Below the pieces are notes generated by a model. It saw only the letters and a list, made by a program, of their open reading frames with translations, did no database searches and was not told the DNA's origin. The position numbers and the translations under genes were made by a program. DNA of 10,961 nt from DATJQF01 sp035505995 (GTDB taxonomy: Bacteria > Bacteroidota > Bacteroidia > Bacteroidales > FEN-979): contig DATJQF010000233.1 in NCBI GenBank assembly GCA_035505995.1, forward strand, positions 1 to 10,961, read 5' to 3'. Position 1 is the first letter of the stretch, and each line of letters opens with the position of its first letter. Positions 6,859 through 10,961 of this stretch are shown here, in pieces.

Positions 6859-6891
6859 CAGGCCAACAGGTCAACAGGTCATTCGTCATTT
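6846..6891 (+). repeat. Octamer/heptamer array (GTCAACAG)4 (GTCATTY)2
   Basis: Units in order are GTCAACGG, GTCAACAG, GCCAACAG, GTCAACAG, then heptamers GTCATTC and GTCATTT, ending GTCC. All begin with GTC or GCC, so the array seems to shift from an 8-bp to a 7-bp period while keeping the first bases. It overlaps the -33 region of nusB on one side and runs into the long repeat (copy A) on the other. Confidence 0.85.
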
Positions 6892-7179
6892 GTCCTTATT
6901 CTCTCTCCTGATCCTTTTCCCTGAAAAGATCGCACCCGTGTCATTGCGAGTCCGCCGGAGTCGGACGAAGCAATCCCCATGATGTTGCAATGAGGAACAT
7001 GGTGGCTTGATAGAACACAGAATACACAGATGCAACTGATGTTCACAGATGTTTCGCTATTTCACCTTTTCGCTTTTTCGCCATTTGTACTGGCATGCGG
7101 ATGCAGCGGATCACCGCGGATCTTGCATCCAGGTGGCGCCGTGTTGTCTCTATGTGACCTATGTGCCTATGTGGCGGAA
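6885..7179 (+). repeat. Long non-coding direct repeat, copy A
   Basis: A stretch of about 295 bp is repeated in the same orientation at 7864-8259 with few substitutions. In order it holds a GTCATTT word, CTCTCTCCTGATCC, a hairpin region (ATTGC-GA-GTCCG...CGGAC-GAA-GCAAT at 6943-6974, with a second GCAATG at 6987), ACACAG-type words, CTTTTTCGC words and a second hairpin. That hairpin is GGATGCA 7099-7105, GCGG-ATCA-CCGC, TGCATCC 7124-7130. It ends in CTATGTG words up to GTGGCGGAA. No open reading frame is shared by both copies, so it is neither a gene nor a recognisable insertion sequence. Confidence 0.9.
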
Positions 7180-7286
7180 TGCGTGATAGCAGTGATAAAT
7201 CGACACGTATCATTCTCCACTATTTATATTTCATCCCACATTCCGTATCTTGCACCCAAAACCTTTATAATTCAACTAGTATTGCC

Positions 7287-7745
7287 ATGAAAAATCCCGA
7301 CATCCTATCAGAGGGAGTGCATCACACCGCCATTCACCTGGGAAAAATGGAAAACCTGGCTGAGTACACCATGATCCATCCCAAGCTTCAAACGGAAGTC
7401 AAGGGGAAAATCTTCACCGGGGAGAAGCTCAAATCGACCGGCTCCGAGATCTCTTTCACCGTCCTTCCGCCCTACAAGGAGATCCCGTTCATTCATCAGC
7501 ATCACCGGCATGAAGAGATCTATGTGATCCTGAAGGGCTCAGGCCAATTCCGGGTGGATGATGCCACCTTCGATATCTCCGAAGGCACGGTCATCCGGGT
7601 TTCCCCGGAAGGAAAAAGGACTTACCGCAACACTTCCCCGGAGCCGCTGATCTTCCTGTGCATCCAGTCCTGCCACGGTTCGCTGCAGGGATTCAATGTG
7701 AGCGACGGTTTCCGCACACCGGGCGAAACGGCCTGGGGGACCTAA
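7287..7745 (+). CDS. Small cupin-domain protein
   Basis: A 152-residue cytosolic single-domain cupin. Cupin motif 1 is PFIHQHHRHEEIYVILKGSG (67-86), with H70, H72 and E76 or E77 as likely metal ligands. Motif 2 is EGTVIRVSPEGKRTYRN (99-115); the usual histidine of PxGxxH is replaced by Arg/Thr here, so a complete 3-His/1-Glu site is doubtful unless H73 or H75 substitutes. The start at ATG 7287 gives a normal length and composition; the reading frame stays open upstream to 7161 but runs into the repeat. The gene stands alone between the two long repeats, and a GACTTCA array begins 2 bp after its stop. Function is unknown: sugar isomerase, dioxygenase or ligand-binding roles are all found in this fold. 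Confidence 0.85.
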   Translation: MKNPDILSEGVHHTAIHLGKMENLAEYTMIHPKLQTEVKGKIFTGEKLKSTGSEISFTVLPPYKEIPFIHQHHRHEEIYVILKGSGQFRVDDATFDISEGTVIRVSPEGKRTYRNTSPEPLIFLCIQSCHGSLQGFNVSDGFRTPGETAWGT

Positions 7746-7746
7746 G

Positions 7747-7837
7747 GACTTCAGACTTCAGACTTCAGACTTCAGACTTCAGACTTCAGACTTCAGACTT
7801 CAGACTTCAGACTTCAGACTTCGGACTTCGGACTTCG
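7747..7837 (+). repeat. Heptamer array (GACTTCR)13
   Basis: Ten uninterrupted perfect copies of GACTTCA (7747-7816) are followed by three copies of GACTTCG (7817-7837). The array begins 2 bp after the cupin stop codon. The clean block switch from A to G in the last base suggests local unit duplication rather than random decay. Thirteen identical-length units with no spacers exclude a CRISPR array. Confidence 0.97.
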
Positions 7838-7842
7838 GACTG

Positions 7843-7870
7843 GTCATTCGTCATTCATCATTCGTCATTT
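7843..7870 (+). repeat. Heptamer array (RTCATTY)4
   Basis: Four units, GTCATTC, GTCATTC, ATCATTC and GTCATTT, end in GTCC at the left edge of long repeat copy B. Copy A has two units of the same word in the same place, so the unit number differs between copies. Confidence 0.85.
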
Positions 7871-8259
7871 GTCCTGATTCTCTCTCCTGATCCTTTTCCC
7901 AGAAAAGATCGCACCCGTGTCATTGCGGGTCCGCCGGAGTCGGACGAAGCAATCCCCATGATGTTGCAATGAAGAACATGGTGGCTTGATAGAACACAGA
8001 ATACACAGATGCAACTGATGAGCACAGGTGCTTCGCCATTTCACCTTTTCGCTTTTTCGCATTTCGCTTTTCCAACTTTCGCCATTTCACCTTTTCGCTT
8101 TTTCGCATTTCGCTTTTCCTACTTTCTCTATTTCACCTTTTCGCTTTTTCGCCATTTGTACTGGCACGCAGATGACGCGGATGCAGCGGATCACCGCGGA
8201 TCTTGCATCCAGGTGCCGCCGTGTTGTCTCTATGTGACCTATGTGCCTATGTGGTGGAA
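7864..8259 (+). repeat. Long non-coding direct repeat, copy B
   Basis: Second copy of the repeat at 6885-7179, same orientation, about 396 bp. Substitutions are few, for example CCAGAAAA for CCTGAAAA, GCGGGTCC for GCGAGTCC, and GAAGAAC for GAGGAAC. The extra length comes from two additional 46-bp units in the CTTTTTCGC section and a 9-bp insertion (CGCAGATGA) near 8167. Both hairpins are preserved: ATTGC...GCAAT at 7922-7953 and GGATGCA/TGCATCC at 8179-8210. The two copies bracket the cupin gene. Confidence 0.9.
8041..8152 (+). repeat. 46-bp tandem repeat inside copy B
   Basis: The phrase TCACCTTTTCGCTTTTTCGC recurs at 8041, 8087 and 8133, giving an exact 46-bp period: two full units and a partial third. 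Each full unit continues with ATTTCGCTTTTCC and a short variable part. Copy A has the phrase only once, so the array expanded or contracted after the copies separated. Smaller words (TTTCGC, CTTTTTCGC) recur within each unit. Confidence 0.9.
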
Positions 8260-8359
8260 GGCTGCTTCGCGTATCGAGTTACGCTCATCCTGCATCACGA
8301 AAATTTCCCCGGAAGACATTGTTTTATTCTCTATATCTGTTACGTTGATTGCAGAATGA

Positions 8360-8596
8360 AATATCAAACAGGCTCCCCTTGGAAAACTCTTTTTCCCCGT
8401 CCCCGATACGGAGTATGCCGCCGGAGGACACACCGCGCCTTCCCACGCCGGGATCCTCAAGACCGTCAACGGCGGGGGCGTCGGCTTGCCGGTCAGGGAA
8501 TCAACGCGGGGCTCACTGAAAATCTTCCCGAATCCCTGTCACGAACTGGTAACGGATCAACATTCCGTAAAAGCGGGAAGGATAATCAGGGAATAA
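8360..8596 (+). pseudogene. Relic of a T9SS-exported BNR/Ycf48-like protein
   Basis: A 78-codon open frame without a start codon, bounded by TGA at 8357 and TAA at 8594. It reads VPDTEYAAGGHTAPSHAGIL, then KTVNGGGVGLPVREST, then GSLKIFPNPCHELVTDQH. The first part resembles one BNR/Ycf48-type propeller blade (the xGYAVGG...GxILKTxxGG pattern); the second resembles the start of a T9SS type A sorting domain (the xIxPNPxxxxxxI pattern). These are the tail elements of a secreted Bacteroidota cargo protein, but the front is missing and the sorting domain breaks off after about 30 residues instead of the usual 70-80. I infer a decayed gene end; the identity of the parent protein is unknown. Confidence 0.55.
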
Positions 8597-8630
8597 ATAT
8601 TTTTCTGCTTACTTTTATTGCCGCTTATAT

Positions 8631-8636
8631 AAGGAG
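8631..8636 (+). promoter_or_regulatory. Shine-Dalgarno-like AAGGAG
   Basis: AAGGAG lies 7 bp before the ATG at 8644. Such sites are uncommon in Bacteroidota, where initiation usually relies on A-rich leaders. It helps decide the start of the lipoprotein gene, because the frame stays open far upstream. Confidence 0.5.
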
Positions 8637-8643
8637 CATCTAT

Positions 8644-9240
8644 ATGAGACCCCTATTTCTTATCCTGCTGATGCTGGTATTGGCGACGGCCTGCACGCCG
8701 AAAAAAACAGACAACCCCGGCCCGGTTTACCATGATTTCCCCGGCATCATAGCCACCAATGAAATCGGTCAGATCCTCGGCAATGTCGGACACGAGGACG
8801 GAGACTGGTCAAAGGATTCTTTGTGGACCCAGGATGAAGAGAACATTCTCAGCTATCCCGATACCGTTACCCTCGACGGCACCTGGATCCCTCCGATGAA
8901 CAAGCCCGGGGACCGGGGGATCGGGAATATCATCCTGGGGTTCCCCAATCCCCTTTCAAGCCAGGCCATCCTCTATTATTATACAGGGGGTGTGGTCAAG
9001 CTGAAGTTCGCCGTGGTGGATCATTACTATAACCGTTTGTTCACCTGGTGCCACAAGGTTACGGGAACTACCGAAGTTAACCTGGACCTATCCGATTCCA
9101 CCAAATTTAAGAACGGGGAGATCTACCGGCTTTACTACTCGATGTCGGCCAGTGGCCACCTGGAGTTCTGGAAAGGCCATGGCGACCTGCTGATCTGCCG
9201 GGGACTTTCGACGGCGGATTGCTATTCACACGTTCCATAA
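8644..9240 (+). CDS. Lipoprotein of unknown function with PNP-type beta-sandwich domain
   Basis: A 198-residue lipoprotein: MRPLFLILLMLVLATAC is a short signal peptide with a lipobox, lipid-modified at C17, followed by the linker TPKKTDNPGP. Residues 30-95 are unfamiliar. From about 93, NIILGFPNPLSSQAILYYYT with VVKLKFAVVDHYYNRLF, VNLDLS and NGEIYRLYYSM...KGHGD resembles the strand order of T9SS sorting-type or FlgD-like Ig domains. That order is a PNP turn, a VxLxVxD strand and a GxYRxxY strand. However, a lipoprotein anchor and an extra Cys-containing tail (ICRGLSTADCYSHVP) argue against it being T9SS cargo. I chose ATG 8644 for the signal peptide and the AAGGAG site. I do not recognise a named family. 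Confidence 0.75.
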   Translation: MRPLFLILLMLVLATACTPKKTDNPGPVYHDFPGIIATNEIGQILGNVGHEDGDWSKDSLWTQDEENILSYPDTVTLDGTWIPPMNKPGDRGIGNIILGFPNPLSSQAILYYYTGGVVKLKFAVVDHYYNRLFTWCHKVTGTTEVNLDLSDSTKFKNGEIYRLYYSMSASGHLEFWKGHGDLLICRGLSTADCYSHVP

Positions 9241-9245
9241 TATGA

Positions 9246-9287
9246 ATTACGGATTACGGATTACGGATTACGGATTACGGATTATAG
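9246..9287 (+). repeat. Heptamer array (ATTACGG)5
   Basis: Five perfect copies of ATTACGG (9246-9280) plus a degenerate ATTATAG begin a few bases after the lipoprotein stop. The placement just after a stop codon parallels the GACTTCA array. A degenerate echo (TTACGGATTAACGCATTACG) occurs near 10786. Confidence 0.95.
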
Positions 9288-9322
9288 ATGATCAGCGACC
9301 CATGATGAATGAACTTTGATCC

Positions 9323-10414
9323 ATGACGAACAGTATGAAAAATTTATGCTTCCTCCTGATGCTGTCAGGTTTCTGCCCCCATGCATTCTCCCAAAAACCC
9401 GATTCATCAAATCTGAACTATAACGTGATTTTCGGTTATGCCCTGAATGCAAATGCTAAGGAAATCCTGAAAATATTGGACACGGCTAAAGTCGTTTCCC
9501 AGATGGATAAAAAATTCAAATTAAAGTTTGAGAACAGATTTAAGTATGAATCGGACAGAACCAACTATTTTGTAAAACCGGACACAACCCTTAATCCGTT
9601 AAACAGAATTTTTCAGGATTACTGGCGTAAATCCATGCTTGATAATCACACCAGCTATGATAAGTATTTCGAGAAAAACCTGATAACTTTTTTAAAAGCA
9701 GAAAATCAAAAAACGAAGTTTACGAACCGTAAAATTTCAGCCAGCACCATTATGAAGGATGTGTACCCGGCCTATATCCTGTCAAAGGGGTTCCATGGGA
9801 CGAAACTGGGTAAGACAGGAAATCTTTATGATCTTCTGGTGTGGAAAAATGAAACGGATACTACCTATATCATTGTGCTGATCAATGACACGGCCCGGGT
9901 CCCTGTTGTCATGATGAAGGACTTTATCTCGCTGGGATGGGAGGAATATGCGACATTAGGGGCGGCCTTTCCGGGCGGCTGGACCACCCCGGACAAATTA
10001 TTCTGCGTCCGCCCATCCTATGATATAAGTTCGGAAACTTTCCGGGTAAATTATTTAAGTCATGAAGGCCAGCATTTTCTGGATTATAAACATTTTCCGA
10101 AATTATCATCCAACGACCTGGAGTACCGGGCAAAACTGATCGAGCTCTATTTATATGACCAGGAACTCTATAATTATATCAGCTTCTTTATCAGCAATGC
10201 CAATTATGATAAAAGCAACGCACACCCTTATGCCGATTTCTGCGTGATCCGTGATATGTCGCGAGAATTATTTCATACCGATTTTGAGAAGGATATGGAG
10301 AAGTGGCAGGGCAAATCAAAAGAGGAAATTCATCAGGCGGCAAAAGATTTATTTTTAAAGAATACTGAAAGCCTGAACAAATTAGGGAAGAACGTAAAAG
10401 AATTCGTTAAATGA
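9323..10414 (+). CDS. Exported protein of unknown family with HExxH motif
   Basis: A 363-residue protein. Residues 1-23 are a signal peptide (MKNLCFLLMLSGF core, cleavage near AFS-QKP), so it is periplasmic or outer. Most of the chain is mixed helical and rich in Lys and Asn. The striking feature is YLSHEGQHFLDYKHFP (245-260), with H247-E248-xx-H251, a zinc metalloprotease-type HExxH motif. It is followed by DLEYRAKLIEL, where E267 or E274 could be a third, gluzincin-like ligand. The surrounding strand and helix spacing is compatible with a metallopeptidase core, but I cannot name a family. Base composition is visibly more AT-rich than the rest of the window (many AAA, TTA, TTT codons), consistent with acquisition from elsewhere. 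The start is ATG 9323; ATG 9335 (MKNLC) is an equally good alternative. Confidence 0.75.
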   Translation: MTNSMKNLCFLLMLSGFCPHAFSQKPDSSNLNYNVIFGYALNANAKEILKILDTAKVVSQMDKKFKLKFENRFKYESDRTNYFVKPDTTLNPLNRIFQDYWRKSMLDNHTSYDKYFEKNLITFLKAENQKTKFTNRKISASTIMKDVYPAYILSKGFHGTKLGKTGNLYDLLVWKNETDTTYIIVLINDTARVPVVMMKDFISLGWEEYATLGAAFPGGWTTPDKLFCVRPSYDISSETFRVNYLSHEGQHFLDYKHFPKLSSNDLEYRAKLIELYLYDQELYNYISFFISNANYDKSNAHPYADFCVIRDMSRELFHTDFEKDMEKWQGKSKEEIHQAAKDLFLKNTESLNKLGKNVKEFVK

Positions 10415-10961
10415 TCTCCTGAGATTGATCATAAACCCTATTGGGTCAAAGCCCGGTTTTCATCCCATCTATTCCCTGGCCCAGCACTGAAGCACAAGGC
10501 ATTTGCCCGCAGAAGGCGGACCTGCCATAACATTTCTGCTGCATGAATGAAGACAGATCACAACATTACCCGCAACGGCCTGCTCCTATCAATCATTAGG
10601 GAAGGACAGGGTTGCGGACTTATAATCCCGTAGGGATGTAATCCCTGTAGAACGCCGCACCCGGAATACGCCTCTCCCCCTCTCTTTCCAGGAGAGGGGG
10701 TTGGGGGGTGAGTTTAATAATATTCTGTCTGATTTTTTGCCGCATAAATATTTATCTGCTATTTTTATCACGCGTCCTCCGCCACTTACGGATTAACGCA
10801 TTACGCCGGAAGGGAAAGGAAGATCAGGGCTATGCCCCCATGATGATTGATCCAGTTTATGTGAAATCGCTTGTTGTTAACCTGAACCCGGACTCCGTGG
10901 TTACCCATCATCAGAGCATGGAATACCCTGGGTGAAATCAAAAAGTTTTAATTCCGGCAAT
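10415..10961. other. Non-coding right end with repeat fragments
   Basis: I see no convincing gene in these 547 bp. Contents are a weak stem after the last gene (AAACC...GGTTT with ACCC-TATT-GGGT inside, 10434-10459) and a small palindrome ATCCC-GTA-GGGAT at 10625-10637 followed by GTAATCCCTGTAG. Further on are the second G-rich palindromic element, an AT-rich patch and a degenerate ATTACGG echo near 10786. A 75-codon open frame starts inside the palindromic element and looks accidental. Confidence 0.6.
10670..10714. repeat. G-rich palindromic (REP-like) element, copy 2
   Basis: CCCCCTCTC (10676-10684) and GAGAGGGGG (10692-10700) form a perfect 9-bp stem with a 7-nt loop, followed by TTGGGGGGTGAG. 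Read on the opposite strand it begins CTCACCCCCCAACCCCCTCT, which matches the left half of the element at 4672-4707 apart from one or two bases in the linker. It is therefore the same family in inverted orientation, but without the extra G-runs of copy 1. Confidence 0.8.

Noticed and set aside
5825..6982. 385-codon + strand open frame opposite nusB
   Set aside because: NusB on the - strand has clear family motifs; the antisense translation is rich in Leu, Val, Gln and Arg as expected from a shadow frame.
7161..7286. N-terminal extension of the cupin reading frame into repeat copy A
   Set aside because: The extra 42 residues derive from repeat and AT-rich leader sequence and do not resemble a cupin N-terminus; ATG 7287 gives a normal domain length.
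7747..7870. Regular short repeats that might suggest a CRISPR array
   Set aside because: The units are 7 bp and directly abutting, with no spacers and no cas genes nearby.
6885..8259. Insertion sequence or composite transposon formed by the two long repeats
   Set aside because: Neither copy encodes a transposase fragment or has clear terminal inverted repeats or target duplications; only the repeat itself is supported.
8203..8643. N-terminal extension of the lipoprotein reading frame back into repeat copy B
   Set aside because: The extension is Arg-rich, starts inside the repeat and overlaps the T9SS relic frame. The lipoprotein signal peptide and AAGGAG site place the true start at 8644.
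10708..10935. 75-codon + strand open frame at the right end
   Set aside because: It begins inside the G-rich palindromic element, crosses a degenerate ATTACGG patch and shows no domain or signal.

Overview
This window looks like a chromosomal piece of a Bacteroidota genome, most likely a Bacteroidales-type lineage that I cannot place more precisely. The evidence is a PorQ-type component of the type IX secretion system (T9SS), the long Bacteroidota form of NusB, promoter boxes of the TAnnTTTG type, and a relic of a T9SS sorting domain. Base composition is moderately GC-rich across the left two thirds and clearly more AT-rich in the last gene.

Layout. The left end (1-1516, + strand) holds the C-terminus of a DnaQ-like 3'-5' exonuclease, a fumarylacetoacetate hydrolase (FAH) family protein overlapping its stop codon, a telomere-like CCCCTAAA octamer array, and an exported SagB-like nitroreductase. 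From 1529 to 6808 a co-directional run on the - strand reads, in transcription order, nusB, porQ, a G-rich palindromic element, ispH, recF, a DUF721 (DciA-like) protein and a MaoC/hotdog protein. It combines RNA synthesis control, protein secretion, isoprenoid precursor synthesis and DNA maintenance. A good TTG-N19-TAnnTTTG promoter precedes nusB. Weaker -7-type boxes abut ispH and the DUF721 gene.

The right third (6809-10961) is repeat-rich and looks accessory. A cupin gene is bracketed by two direct copies of a roughly 300-400 bp non-coding repeat. Short tandem arrays of 7-8 bp words (GTCAACAG, GTCATTC, GACTTCA, ATTACGG) lie in the gaps. After the second long repeat come a degraded fragment of a T9SS-exported BNR/Ycf48-like protein, an intact lipoprotein gene with a PNP-type beta-sandwich domain, and an AT-rich gene for an exported protein with an HExxH motif, possibly a metalloprotease of unknown family. 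The final 550 bp hold a second copy of the G-rich palindromic element and no convincing gene.

The housekeeping genes are identified with confidence. The most unusual content is non-coding: the long repeat pair, the families of short-word arrays, and two strong G-quadruplex-like motifs placed at gene starts or gene junctions. No complete transposon, phage module, CRISPR array, rRNA or tRNA was seen.
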